The notes: generated by a model from the letters alone, not told the origin. A DNA stretch of 64,000 nucleotides from DATBVX01 sp963695985 (GCA_963695985.1 CAVOIC010000004.1:62001-126000); one strand, 5' to 3'; shown: positions 43,637 to 52,945, counted from the first letter of the stretch. Program-made: numbers and translations.

Positions 43637-45612
43637 TGTTTCTTGGGTGCAGTGCTGGCGGGTCGAGACAGCGCGAACGCGATCACGTAATCACCCCGCC
43701 TGGTTCCGAGACTGCCGTGGCCTCCGGCCGCGATGACCACCAACTGACGATCGCGCACGGAGTCATGGTAGGTCATGGGTGTCGCCTGACCACCCGCGGG
43801 CAGGCGTCCCGTCCACAGCTCCTTGCCGGTTTCGACATCGAAGGCGCGCAGGTAGTTGTCCATGGCAGCGCCGATGAACACCAGTCCGCTGGCCGTGACG
43901 ATCGGTCCGCCGGAATTGGGCGTTCCCAGCGTGCGCGTCGGCACGAAGAACGGCAGCAGATCGCGCGTCGACCCGAGCGGCACCTGCCACTTGATCTCGC
44001 CGTTGCGCAGGTCCACCGCTGCGAGGGACCCCCACGGGGGCGGAGTGCAGGGCAAACCCCAGGGCGACAGCAGCGCCTCGCGGCGCATTCCGTAGGGCGT
44101 GCCTGCCTGCAGAGCAAACTCCGAATCCGGATACTCACCCGAGCGCGCCATGGTGCGCACCGCGTCGGCCTTGATCAGCGTCACGACCATCGGCAGTTGA
44201 TTCACGGGTACGATCGCCCACTGACGCTCGCTGTCGAGAGCGAGCCCGCCCCAATTGCTGCCGCCGGCATAGCTCGGGTAGAGAATCGTCCCCTCGAGGC
44301 TCGGTGGCGTGTAGATGCCTTCCGAGCGCAGTGCCGCGATACGGTCGCGACACTTGCCGCGATCCCAGAACGTGAGCCCCCAGGCATCCTCGGGCCGCAC
44401 TCGCCCGTGGGAGACGAGCGGCGGCGGCAGCACCGGCAGCGGTTGGGTCGGCCACGATTGTTCACCCGGAACATTGGAACGCGGCACCGGGCGCTCGCGA
44501 ATGTCGAATAGCGGCGCACCGGTTTCCCGGTCGAACACGAACAGGACGCCCATCTTCGTCGCCTGTACTACCGCGGCAACGTTCTTGCCGTCGCGCACCA
44601 GCTCGGCGAGCACGGGCTGCGCGGGTACGTCGTAGTCCCACAGGTCGTGATGCACGAGCTGCTGGTGCCAGACGACCTTACCGGTCGCCGCGTTGAGTGC
44701 CACGAGGGAATTGGCGTAGCGGTTCGAGCCCAGACGCTCGCCACCGTAAAAGTCCGGGCTTGCTGAACCGGTCGGCACGAACAGGAGCCCGCGCGCGGGA
44801 TCCACCGACATCAGGCTCCAGGCGTTCGCCGCCCCGGTGCGTTGCGCATCGCGCGCGTTCCATTCCTTGCTCACCGGATCGGCGGGATCGGTCGGGATCG
44901 GGTCCCAGGACCAGCGCAGCGCGCCGGTACGTGCATCGAATGCGCGGACCACGCCGCGCTCGACATCGACCGCGCGGTTGTCACCGATGGCCGCACCCAC
45001 GATCACCAGGTCCCTGAAGATCGCGGGCGGCGAGGTCACGACGTAATCGTGCCGGTCACGCAGGCGCACGCCGGTCGTGAGATCGACTTCCCCGCCCGGG
45101 CCAAAGTCCGCGCAGGGCTTGCCGGTGCGGCCGTCGACGGCGATGAGACGCGCGTCCAGCGTGCCCATGAAGATGCGCAGGCCGCAGACGCCGGCGAATC
45201 TTGCCGGGCCATCGCGCCAGGCGCTGACTCCGCGCGAGGTCGCCTCCGCGTAGTGACCCTTGCGGTCGATCTGCGGGTCATAGCGCCAGCGCTCCTTGCC
45301 GGTCGAGGCGTCGAGCGCGATGACGATGTTGGTCGGAGTGCTCAGGTAAAGCGTGGCATCGATCAGGATCGGCGTCGCCTCGAAGGCGAGCTTGTCGGCG
45401 CGCGCGAATCCCCCGCCGAGCTCCCCGGTGCGATAGACCCACACCTGCTCCAGCCCGGCGACGTTGTCGCGATCGATTTCGGTCAGCGTCGAGTAGCGCT
45501 GTCCGAAGTCATCGCCCCCGTAGTGCTCCCAATCGCTTGCCTCTTGGGCGGAGGCCGTACCCAGGAGCAGCAAGGGGAGCAGGAGTGAAAACGTGCGCAG
45601 CGCTGGAGCCAT
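43633..45612 (-). CDS. PQQ-dependent (membrane glucose dehydrogenase-like) periplasmic dehydrogenase
   Basis: 659 residues with a cleavable signal (TFSLLLPLLLLGTASAQ) and an eight-bladed PQQ propeller. Motifs shared with the PQQ domain of Gcd: CGLRIFMGTLDARLIAVDGRTGK, TSPPAIFRDLVIVGAAIGDN, HHDLWDYDVPAQPVL, PNSGGPIVTASGLVFIGAAMDNYLRAFD and VIAAGGHGSLGTRRGDYV. The five-helix membrane domain of Gcd is missing, so it is soluble or loosely attached. It oxidises a sugar or polyol in the periplasm, passing electrons to quinone or cytochrome. No pqq synthesis genes are in the window. Substrate is unknown. Confidence 0.9.
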   Translation of the reverse strand: MAPALRTFSLLLPLLLLGTASAQEASDWEHYGGDDFGQRYSTLTEIDRDNVAGLEQVWVYRTGELGGGFARADKLAFEATPILIDATLYLSTPTNIVIALDASTGKERWRYDPQIDRKGHYAEATSRGVSAWRDGPARFAGVCGLRIFMGTLDARLIAVDGRTGKPCADFGPGGEVDLTTGVRLRDRHDYVVTSPPAIFRDLVIVGAAIGDNRAVDVERGVVRAFDARTGALRWSWDPIPTDPADPVSKEWNARDAQRTGAANAWSLMSVDPARGLLFVPTGSASPDFYGGERLGSNRYANSLVALNAATGKVVWHQQLVHHDLWDYDVPAQPVLAELVRDGKNVAAVVQATKMGVLFVFDRETGAPLFDIRERPVPRSNVPGEQSWPTQPLPVLPPPLVSHGRVRPEDAWGLTFWDRGKCRDRIAALRSEGIYTPPSLEGTILYPSYAGGSNWGGLALDSERQWAIVPVNQLPMVVTLIKADAVRTMARSGEYPDSEFALQAGTPYGMRREALLSPWGLPCTPPPWGSLAAVDLRNGEIKWQVPLGSTRDLLPFFVPTRTLGTPNSGGPIVTASGLVFIGAAMDNYLRAFDVETGKELWTGRLPAGGQATPMTYHDSVRDRQLVVIAAGGHGSLGTRRGDYVIAFALSRPASTAPKKQ

Positions 45613-45727
45613 GCGGGGCTGTTGGAGTTGCGGCGCAGTGTAGCGAGTCGGGCGCGCGCGACCAAGTGACGCCTACTTGCCGCGCCGGGGTGGACGCGCG
45701 CGAGGTTCACTGCTAAATCTTGCAGCC

Positions 45728-46444
45728 ATGACTACCGAAGCCCTGTTCCAGCAGGACGCCTACCTCAGGTCCTGCGAGGCGCAGGTTCTCGAGTGCCAGG
45801 ACGGCGCAATCGTGCTCGATCGCACGGTGTTCTATCCTCTGGGTGGCGGGCAACCGGGCGACAGCGGGTGGCTGCGCACCGGCGCCGGGATTTCGGTCCG
45901 GATTACCGACACTCGCAAGGGTGAGCAGGGCCGGATCGTTCATGTTCCGGATTCATCGCCTGCCGCTTTGCGCGTCGGCGACACGGTGACTGCCGCGATC
46001 GACTGGGATCGGCGCTACGCACACATGCGCATGCACACCGCGTTGCATCTCCTCGGGGCCATCCTGAAATTCGGCGTGACTGGGGGGCAGATCGCGGCCG
46101 ACCGCAGTCGCCTCGATTTCGATACCCAGGATGAGATCGACCGCGAGCGGGTGAGCGCCTCGCTCGACGAGCTGATTCGCGCCGATACGAACGTGCACTC
46201 GGAGTGGATCACGGACGAGGAGCTCGCCCGGCAACCGGAGTTGATCCGCACGATGTCGGTCCGCCCGCCAGTCGGCGCAGGCCGGGTCCGCCTGCTCAAC
46301 ATTCCCGGGGTCGATCTGCAGCCCTGTGGCGGCACACACGTCGCGCGCACCGGCGAGATTGGCCCGATGCAGGTCACCAAGGTCGAGAACAAGGGAAAGC
46401 ACAACAAGCGCGTATACATCGGCTGGGGCGCGACTCCGACTTGA
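45728..46444 (+). CDS. alaX: AlaX-type alanyl-tRNA editing protein
   Basis: 238 residues, a free-standing editing domain of alanyl-tRNA synthetase that hydrolyses Ser-tRNA(Ala) (or Gly-tRNA(Ala)). Zinc ligands: HMRMH (99-103) and CGGTH (200-204); the glycine-rich FYPLGGGQPGDSG loop is also kept. The C-terminal LNIPGVDLQPCGGTHVARTGEIG is typical of AlaX-M/L. The ATG at 45728 lacks a strong ribosome site; the frame extends 17 codons upstream. The gene is divergent from the PQQ dehydrogenase, with a 115-base gap. Confidence 0.92.
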   Translation: MTTEALFQQDAYLRSCEAQVLECQDGAIVLDRTVFYPLGGGQPGDSGWLRTGAGISVRITDTRKGEQGRIVHVPDSSPAALRVGDTVTAAIDWDRRYAHMRMHTALHLLGAILKFGVTGGQIAADRSRLDFDTQDEIDRERVSASLDELIRADTNVHSEWITDEELARQPELIRTMSVRPPVGAGRVRLLNIPGVDLQPCGGTHVARTGEIGPMQVTKVENKGKHNKRVYIGWGATPT

Positions 46445-46467
46445 ATCTCTCTGCCAGTTCAAATCCG

Positions 46468-48718
46468 GTGGCTGGGCATACGGCGGGCGTCGCTGGCTTG
46501 ATCTTTCTGCTGTTGTCGGCGGTCGCTTGGGCCGAGCAAGCCCCGACGCCGGCGAGCGCTCGACGCATCACCCACCCGGACTGGTAGACCACGCATCGGG
46601 CTCGTCCTGAGCGGTGGCGGCGCGAGAGGCACGGCTCACGTCGGCGTACTCAAGGCGCTCGACGAGATGCACGTACCAGTCGATGCCATCGTCGGAACCA
46701 GCATGGGCGCGGTGGTCGGAGGCCTATACGCCTCCGGTATGTCGGCGGACGAGATCGAGAAGCTCATGACCTCGATCGACTGGCAGGATGCGTTCCGCGA
46801 CCGGCCCTCGCGCAAGGATCTCGCGTTTCGCCGCAAGCAGGATGACCGCGATTTTCCCGTACGGCTACCGCTGGGCCTGAAAGGCGGCAAGTTCCTGCTG
46901 CCGCGCGGGTTGATCCAGGGGCAGAAGCTCAACCAGATGTTGCGCCTGCAGACCTTGCCGGTATCGCAGGTGGAAAACTTCGACGACCTGCCGATTCCAT
47001 TTCGCGCGGTCGCGGCCGACATCGAGACCGGCGCGACGGTCGTACTCGACAGCGGCGACCTGGCCACCGCGATGCGCGCCAGCATGTCGGCACCCGGGGT
47101 GTTCGAGCCGGTGGAGCTCGATAAGCGCGTGCTCGTGGATGGCGGCTTGGCGGAGAACCTGCCGGTCGATATCGCTCGCCGCCTGCACGTCGACGTCCTG
47201 ATCGTTTCGGATGTGAGCTTCCCGCTGCAGAAGCTTGACGCCCTGACGACGCCGCTCGATGTTTCCACGCAGATGCTGGCGATGCTGATTCGGCGCGAGA
47301 CCGGCCGGCAGCGTGCGACCTTGACTGCGCGCGACGTCGTCATCGAGCCGCTGCTCGGCGGCATGACTTCGTTCGACTTCAGCAAGGTCACCGAAGCGAT
47401 CGACAGCGGAGCCGACGCCGCACGCGCCGTCGAGGCGCGCCTGCGCCAGCTCAGCGTGTCGAATGAGGAGTACGCCCGTTACGTGGCGCGGCGCAGTGCC
47501 CACGAGCGGCAGCCGCAGATCGACTTCGTGCGCAGCGATGACCGCTCGCACCGCTACGCCCGGATCATCGATGCAGCCATGAGACCTCTGGTCGGCAAGC
47601 CCCTCGACACCAGCAGCCTCGAGCGACGCATCACCGAACTCTACGGCCTCGACCTGTTCGAGACGGTCGACTACCGGATGGTGCGTGACGAGGCGCGCGA
47701 GGGACTCGAGGTGCGCGCGCGGCGTAAATCCTGGGGACCCAACTACGTACGCTTTAGCCTGAACCTGCAGGACGATTTCGAGGGCAACAACAGCTACAAC
47801 GCTGCGGCGCGCTTCATCGTCACGGAGGTCAATGCGCTCGGCGCCGAGTGGGTCACGGATCTGCAGGTGGGCGAGAACCCGCTGGTTCGCACCGAGTTCT
47901 ACCAGCCCTTGAGCTACTCGCCTCGTTACTTCATCGCGCCGCAGCTCCTGTTCCAGGTGCGCAACGTGCCGGTGCTCAGCGGCCAGGTGCCGATCGCCGA
48001 GTTTCGCGTGCGCAGCGAGGAAGCCGAGCTGGCCGTGGGGCGCGAGTTCAGCAGCTGGGGCGAGCTGCGCTTCGGCGTGCGGCGCGGCTCCGGGCAGTCG
48101 CGGGTCCATATCGGCGATCCCTCGCTTCCGGAGCAGCACTTCGACACCGGGGAATTCGTCACGCGCTTCAGCTACGACGGTCTCGACAATCTCAATTTTC
48201 CGCGCGCCGGCCAGGCGTTCGACGCGCAGTGGACGGCAGGACGCGTCGGACTGGGAGACGACGAGTCATCGGACATCCTGAGTCTGGACTGGCTTGCGGC
48301 ACACAGCTGGGGCCGGCACACCGTCGTGCTCTGGGCCTCCGCGGGCTCGACACTGCACACCGAGGCGGTGACACCTTCGGTCCAGGACTTCTTTACGCTG
48401 GGCGGATTTCTGAATCTCTCCGGCCTCACCGCCAATTCGATCGCCGGTCCCCACTACGGCATCGCGCGCGTGCTTTATTACCGGCAGATCGGGCGCGGCG
48501 ATCGACCCGGCCTGCTCAACGTGCCTGTCTACGCCGGTATCTCGCTCGAAGCAGGCAATACGTGGGCGGAGCGCTCGCAGGCCAGCTTGGGTGATGCACG
48601 CAAGGATACGAGCCTGTTTCTGGGCCTCGACACTTTCCTCGGGCCGCTGTATCTGGCGATGGGCTACGACACCGAGGGGGAAACGGCCTTCTATCTCTTC
48701 ATGGGTCGGCCGTTCTGA
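46468..48718 (+). pseudogene. Patatin-POTRA-barrel protein (type Vd/PlpD-like), one +1 frameshift
   Basis: About 750 residues when corrected. A signal peptide (AGLIFLLLSAVAWAEQA) and RRITHPD lie in one frame; an extra base near 46582 moves to the frame of GRPRIGLVLSGGGARGTAHVG, where the patatin domain continues: nucleophile Ser in GTSMGA and catalytic Asp in DGGLAENLPV. A POTRA-like region (~ RYARIIDAAMRPLVGKPLDTSSLERRI) and a C-terminal beta-barrel ending in Phe follow, as in PlpD/FplA autotransporters. It is probably an outer-membrane phospholipase, with or without release of the passenger. GTG 46468 is the likely start; AlaX ends 23 bases earlier. The domain from ATG 46667 on is intact but would lack the oxyanion loop. 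Confidence 0.82.
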
Positions 48719-48722
48719 GGCG

Positions 48723-48989
48723 CTACAGGCTGCGGCTTTCCGCCAGCTTTTCCACTTTCACGTACACGAGCGTAGGACGATCGCCACTGCGCGAATACTC
48801 GTGCCTGCGGCTCATGTCTTCGAGCGCCTGATCGCGCTCCACGGCGGTCGCATACCAGTGATACTTCTGCCATTCCGGGCCGAGAATGACGCGGAACGGA
48901 TCGTTCTCCCGCAAGGTGATGCGGATGCCGAAAGGGCGCTGCTGCTGTGTGATCGGACGGTGCAGGTTGTGGGTATGAGCGATGGCCAT
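48723..48989 (-). CDS. Small hypothetical protein
   Basis: 88 residues from ATG 48989 (the frame extends upstream without a better start). Soluble and charged, with RPFGIRITLRENDPFRVILGPEWQKYHWYATAVERDQALEDMSRRHEYSRSGDRPTL. No domain is recognised, no signal peptide or membrane segment. It is convergent with the patatin gene, ending 4 bases from its stop, and follows the small kinase gene on the same strand after 67 bases. The composition looks like a real protein rather than a shadow frame, but function is unknown. Confidence 0.6.
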   Translation of the reverse strand: MAIAHTHNLHRPITQQQRPFGIRITLRENDPFRVILGPEWQKYHWYATAVERDQALEDMSRRHEYSRSGDRPTLVYVKVEKLAESRSL

Positions 48990-49056
48990 TGGTAGATGCC
49001 GAAAATTGCAGGCGGCGCAGATTAGTCGCAGCGCCAGCAGCCCGCAAGTGCAGCCG

Positions 49057-49746
49057 TCAATTCCACTTGCGGTCGCCGGCGCCCTCGCGATCGGACCACC
49101 CGAGGATCCGGCGCGTGACAAAGGTGTAGACCTTCTTCCCGCTGGCCATCCAGGCGCGGTTGAGGAGCGATGGCGTGGCAAGCATCTGCAGCTGGCGTGC
49201 GGTCAGCTGCTGTGGACAATACGTACGCTTGTGCTTGAGCAGATGCCGGATGTCTTCGCGCGCCAACACGCGAAACAGCCGGCCGCGACGCCGGGAGCGG
49301 AGCGCCAGCTGGAAATCAACGACTGCGGCGCGTCCATCGGCACTCACCAGCCAGTTGGTTTCCTTGGCCAGGTCGTTGTGCGCCACGCCAGCGCGATGCA
49401 CCCGGCGGAGCAGGGTGAGCGCGTCGCGGAAGTAGCGTGGGTCGCGCGGTCGCGCGAGCTGCAACGGTTGGCCGGCAATCCAGGCACGCCGTAGCACACC
49501 TGCTGCAAACTCGTGCAACGCCGGCACGCCGCGAATGCCCCGCAGGGCGTTCAGGGCGCGCGCTTCGCGATGGGCCAGATGGCGAGCGCACGGGCGCAGC
49601 CACCAGCGCGCCCGGCGCGTGTCGCGCTCGACGATGAACGTGACCTCAGCACCTGTCCGCTGTTCGACTCGGTGCACGGTTCCGAACAGGTCGGACTTGA
49701 GCTGCATCACTGGATCAGCTGCAAGGGGCGAGGGTCTGGAGGGCAC
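49057..49746 (-). CDS. Small RIO/InaA-like protein kinase-fold protein
   Basis: 229 residues. The core of a compact kinase fold is visible: GVAHNDLAKETNWLV (His123-Asn-Asp125, Lys128, Asn131) as the catalytic loop and VVDFQLA (Asp144) replacing DFG; an N-terminal beta-lobe with LAHREARALNAL. This resembles RIO-like or lipopolysaccharide-core kinases of proteobacteria. The GTG start directly follows the TPR gene stop; ATG 49707, 13 codons inside, is an alternative. The substrate is unknown; an envelope sugar or protein is possible. Confidence 0.72.
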   Translation of the reverse strand: MPSRPSPLAADPVMQLKSDLFGTVHRVEQRTGAEVTFIVERDTRRARWWLRPCARHLAHREARALNALRGIRGVPALHEFAAGVLRRAWIAGQPLQLARPRDPRYFRDALTLLRRVHRAGVAHNDLAKETNWLVSADGRAAVVDFQLALRSRRRGRLFRVLAREDIRHLLKHKRTYCPQQLTARQLQMLATPSLLNRAWMASGKKVYTFVTRRILGWSDREGAGDRKWN

Positions 49747-50250
49747 TTATGACCGGACCGCTTTGCGTCGCAGCTCTTCACGCACGCGCTGGCGTTCGAG
49801 GACAATCTGTTTCGTCTTCTTGAGCGTGCCCGACTGCGGTGAGAGCTGCAGGCCCGCTTGCACATCGCGGAGCGCCGCCTCGAGCATGCCTTTGCCCAGG
49901 TAGGCGGCGGCGCGGTTGTTCCACGTACGCCAGTTGGCGGTGTCCAGTTGCAGCGATTCGTTGCACTTCACCACGGCGAGATCGTACTGGTGCAGCCCGA
50001 CGTACCCAGCGCAGAGATTGGCGAGACCAGCCGCGCGGTCCTGCGGCGCATTCGGCCGTTCCAGCCCCTGAAGCGTGAGGGCGACGCCCTGTTGAAAGTT
50101 GCCCCGCTGCAGCTCTTCTGCTCCGGCGCTGAGCAGCTCGTTGGCGCCGATGACCGTCATACTGCTGCTGGAGGGCGGCGGCTCCGCCGACGCAGCAGCC
50201 GGCGCGGCGAGCACCGCGCACAGAAGTCCCCAATAGCTCTTCTTCGTCAT
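49747..50250 (-). CDS. Periplasmic TPR protein
   Basis: 167 residues with a signal peptide (SYWGLLCAVLAAPAAASA) and three to four tetratricopeptide units (NELLSAGAEELQRGNFQQGVALTLQGL, RAAGLANLCAGYVGLHQYDLAVVKCNESL, WRTWNNRAAAYLGKGMLEAALRDVQAGL). Its stop abuts the start of the kinase-fold gene, so both are co-transcribed. A role as a periplasmic scaffold is inferred. The 217-base gap upstream (50251-50467), shared with the divergent lipoprotein gene, contains a weak GGCCG/CGGCC hairpin at 50258-50273 and nothing else clear. Confidence 0.8.
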   Translation of the reverse strand: MTKKSYWGLLCAVLAAPAAASAEPPPSSSSMTVIGANELLSAGAEELQRGNFQQGVALTLQGLERPNAPQDRAAGLANLCAGYVGLHQYDLAVVKCNESLQLDTANWRTWNNRAAAYLGKGMLEAALRDVQAGLQLSPQSGTLKKTKQIVLERQRVREELRRKAVRS

Positions 50251-50467
50251 GACACGCGGCCGTTAAATCGGCCAGCTCAATCTAGCACCGCCGCCAGGTG
50301 CGGTAACGGTTCACGAAACACCCGGCCCACAGCAGCAGATTATGCAACCTGCGATGCGCTTCACAATCCCCAAAAGCTGCAATTTCATAAGATTGCGGCC
50401 GATTTCGATGGGCAAGCAGCAAGCGGGGCCGCTGCAACGCAACCCCATCTAGCGCGGTTCAGGGACC

Positions 50468-50917
50468 ATGGTCATGAGTTCGAACGACTCACGCTGCTGG
50501 AGTACAGCCGCCGTCCTGGGCATCATTGCAGCACTGCTCAGTGCCGGCTGTACTCAGCAGCTTCCTCCTCGCAGCACCCTCGACCTGATGGAAGATCCAG
50601 CGGTCCTGCAGGGCGTCATCAACCATTGCAACGAGTTGCAGAGCGCTGCCCTCAACGATCGGGAGTGCCGCAATGCGCGTGAGGCGGTGATACGGCTCGA
50701 GGCGCAGCAAGGGCCTGCCGGGAAAGCGGCCGCGGATGCGGAATTCGAAAGGGCCCGCGAGGCGCGCCGCGCGCGTGATGAGCTCGAGCGCCGCCGCCAG
50801 GAGGAGCGGCAGAAGGTCGATCCCTACACGATGCCGCTCGCGCCGGACATGGGGCCGCCGGCACCGGTCACGCAGTCGTCCGCGGTCATGTCAGCGGCTT
50901 CGCCGCCGAACGGTTGA
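50468..50917 (+). CDS. EexN-like small lipoprotein
   Basis: 149 residues: N-terminal signal with lipobox LLSAGC, then TLDLMEDPAVLQGVINHCNELQSAALNDRECRNAREAV, the pattern of EexN/TrbK-type lipoproteins (paired Cys, x-NPxLLxxxxxxCN), then a long charged helix (FERAREARRARDELERRRQEERQ) and a Pro/Ala tail. EexN was described in plasmid entry exclusion, but chromosomal relatives are common and no conjugation genes are here. It probably sits in the inner or outer membrane leaflet facing the periplasm. Function unknown. Confidence 0.7.
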   Translation: MVMSSNDSRCWSTAAVLGIIAALLSAGCTQQLPPRSTLDLMEDPAVLQGVINHCNELQSAALNDRECRNAREAVIRLEAQQGPAGKAAADAEFERAREARRARDELERRRQEERQKVDPYTMPLAPDMGPPAPVTQSSAVMSAASPPNG

Positions 50918-50944
50918 TCCGCGGCCTTACGGTCAACCAACCCT

Positions 50945-51553
50945 TCACCATAGAACGAACGCGGCGGGCCAGTGCAGCGCCCGTTGCAACACATCGCACA
51001 CGCTGATCGCCGCGTAGAGCGCAAACAAACTTCCCGCGTCGAGGAACGATTTCCAGAACAGGCCGAAGTTCACCGTCGCGCTCGCCGGCGTGTCCGCTCG
51101 CCAGCGCCGCGGCAGGAGTGACGGCACTTGCGCGGCGTAGCGGCGAAACGCATCACCGTGCCGCGCGAGGAGCAGGCGATCCTCTCTATGCGCCGCCCGC
51201 ACATGCAACACCACGACCAGCAGCACCGTACTCAAGAGCAAAATCACGCTGCGCGTTGCGAGGCCGATGCCGACTCCCGCCAGCATCGAGAGGGCATACA
51301 GTGGATGCCGGCACAGCGAGTACGGGCCCCAGGTCACGAGCTGCTCATCCTTGTGTCCGGCGATGAACGCCGAGCACCAGATGCGGCCCAGGGCGGCCGC
51401 TGCGATCAAGAGCAGGCCGGCAAGCCACGCGAGCTCGCCGCTCCACCGGTGACTCCAGGGCCGCTCACTCACTGCCACCAGCAAGATGACGAGCACGTAC
51501 CACAGCAGGATGAGGCGCAGTCGGGGAGTGCTGGCGGAGCGCGTCATGGGCAT
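50945..51553 (-). CDS. Isoprenylcysteine carboxyl methyltransferase-family membrane protein
   Basis: 202 residues with four to five membrane helices. The C-terminal signature of the ICMT/NnrU-like family is present: VTWGPYSLCRHPLYALSMLAGVGIGLATRS and the later AHREDRLLLARHGDAFRRYAAQVPSLLP, which bind SAM. Bacterial members methylate isoprenoid or phospholipid substrates, mostly uncharacterised. ATG 51553 is chosen from two close alternatives (51571, 51547); a long upstream open frame is not supported. Divergent from msrA across 156 bases that hold a GATAAT hexamer (51636-51641) facing msrA. Confidence 0.78.
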   Translation of the reverse strand: MPMTRSASTPRLRLILLWYVLVILLVAVSERPWSHRWSGELAWLAGLLLIAAAALGRIWCSAFIAGHKDEQLVTWGPYSLCRHPLYALSMLAGVGIGLATRSVILLLSTVLLVVVLHVRAAHREDRLLLARHGDAFRRYAAQVPSLLPRRWRADTPASATVNFGLFWKSFLDAGSLFALYAAISVCDVLQRALHWPAAFVLW

Positions 51554-51709
51554 TTCATTTGCGCTCTCCATCCTAGCATTGGCTCGAAGATTCCCGCTGG
51601 CGAACACAGATGTGCGCGACACGGGGCGCTCGCGTGATAATCCGCCCCGGGCTCCGGTCACCTGTGCGCCGGGCCCTTCCCGGAATCCGATCCACGAGGA
51701 GACCTGCAC

Positions 51710-52351
51710 ATGCTCTCGCTGCGCAAGAAGACGACGATGCCGACCGCAGATCAGTCCCTGCCGGGCCGCAAGACGGCGCTCAAGGTTCCGGAGCTGCACT
51801 TCGTCAACGGCCATCGGATCGTCCCGCCGTTTCCGGCCGGATTGGAGCTGGCCCTGTTCGGCATGGGCTGCTTCTGGGGTGCAGAGCGTAAGTTCTGGGA
51901 GACGCCGGGCGTGTACTCGACCGCGGTCGGGTACGCCGGGGGCTTCACACCGAATCCGACTTACGAGGAAGTCTGCAGTGGACGTACCGGGCACACCGAG
52001 GTCGTGCGAGTCGTGTTTGATCCCAGGAAGGTGAGCTACGAACAGCTCCTCAGGATCTTCTGGGAGTCACATGATCCGACCCAGGGCATGCGTCAGGGCA
52101 ATGACGTCGGCACACAGTACCGCTCTGCCATCTACGTGGCGAACGCCGCGCAGCGCGCCGCGGCGGAGGCGTCGCGCGCCAGCTACCAGAGTTCCCTGCG
52201 CCAGGCCGGCCATGATTCGATCACGACCGAAATTGCGGATGCGCCCGAGTTCTATTACGCCGAGGACTATCACCAGCAGTATCTGGCGAAGAATCCAAAT
52301 GGGTACTGCGGGATCGGCGGGTGTGGGGTCCCCTTCAAATCCACCGGTTGA
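51710..52351 (+). CDS. msrA: Peptide methionine sulfoxide reductase A
   Basis: 213 residues. Catalytic Cys54 in GMGCFWGAER, substrate pocket segments GYAGGFTPNPTYEEVCSGRTGHTEVV and FWESHDPTQGMRQGNDVGTQYRS, and the resolving cysteines in NGYCGIGGCG at the C-terminus. It reduces the S-epimer of methionine sulfoxide using thioredoxin, repairing oxidised proteins. The N-terminus carries ~45 extra residues before the core, as in E. coli MsrA. GAGGAG lies before the ATG. The next gene starts 5 bases after the stop. Confidence 0.96.
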   Translation: MLSLRKKTTMPTADQSLPGRKTALKVPELHFVNGHRIVPPFPAGLELALFGMGCFWGAERKFWETPGVYSTAVGYAGGFTPNPTYEEVCSGRTGHTEVVRVVFDPRKVSYEQLLRIFWESHDPTQGMRQGNDVGTQYRSAIYVANAAQRAAAEASRASYQSSLRQAGHDSITTEIADAPEFYYAEDYHQQYLAKNPNGYCGIGGCGVPFKSTG

Positions 52352-52356
52352 AGCTC

Positions 52357-52828
52357 ATGTCGCTCGAACAACTATCTTATCTCGCGCAAATTGTTGGTTC
52401 AGTTGGCGTCATTGTGTCTCTTGTCTTTGTCGGTTTACAGATCAGAGAGAATACGGCCGCACTGCAGCGCAACGAGCACAATTCCACGATGGCGCAATGG
52501 ACGGTGATCCGAATGGCGATCGCCCGAAACCGCGACATCGCCGAGCTCATGACCACTGGCCTGCACGGCGAGAGCGCCATGGATGCTGCCGATCAGCTGA
52601 GGCTGGAGCAGCTGCTGGCTGAATACGCCTGGGCGGCTTTCCACATTTGGGATAGAACGCAGCGCGGTATCTTTCACAAAGGGGACTTTCGAATTGACGG
52701 GCGGAGCACTCCTGTGCGGTGTGCTCAGGACGGCGCGCGGCGGCGCCTGGTGGCGCAGCGCTAAACATACGGGCTTTATTCCTGAATTCGTCGCGGACGT
52801 CGACGCGATGCTCGCCAAGGACCATTGA
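52357..52828 (+). pseudogene. Uncharacterised single-pass membrane protein, one +1 frameshift
   Basis: About 156 residues when corrected. N-terminal helix LAQIVGSVGVIVSLVFVGLQI, then a soluble helical domain (NTAALQRNEHNSTMAQWTVIRMAIARNRDIAELM, AADQLRLEQLLAEYAWAAFHIWDRTQRG). An extra T at 52687-52689 (TTT) shifts the frame; removing it gives ELTGGALLCGVLRTARGGAWWR and ends FIPEFVADVDAMLAKDH. Small proteins of this shape are widespread in proteobacteria with unknown function. It begins 5 bases after msrA and shares its transcript. The intact tail argues for a recent indel or an error. Confidence 0.72.
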
Positions 52829-52945
52829 AGTGTCCGTCGTGCACGCGCATGGGTCGCCACCCGTTCCCGCTGGCGAAATGGCGGAGAAGGCGTAGCAGCC
52901 GATAACACCCATTGACAGGTCTTGGCGCGTGCGCCGCTCCTGCGC

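Noticed and set aside
50468..50917. Conjugative element, suggested by the EexN-like lipoprotein
   Set aside because: No transfer, relaxase, integrase or replication gene is near; EexN-like lipoproteins are common on chromosomes.
13188..52689. Programmed +1 frameshifting as explanation of the ten breaks
   Set aside because: Sites share no slippery codon, stop context or stimulatory structure, and lie in unrelated genes at different positions.
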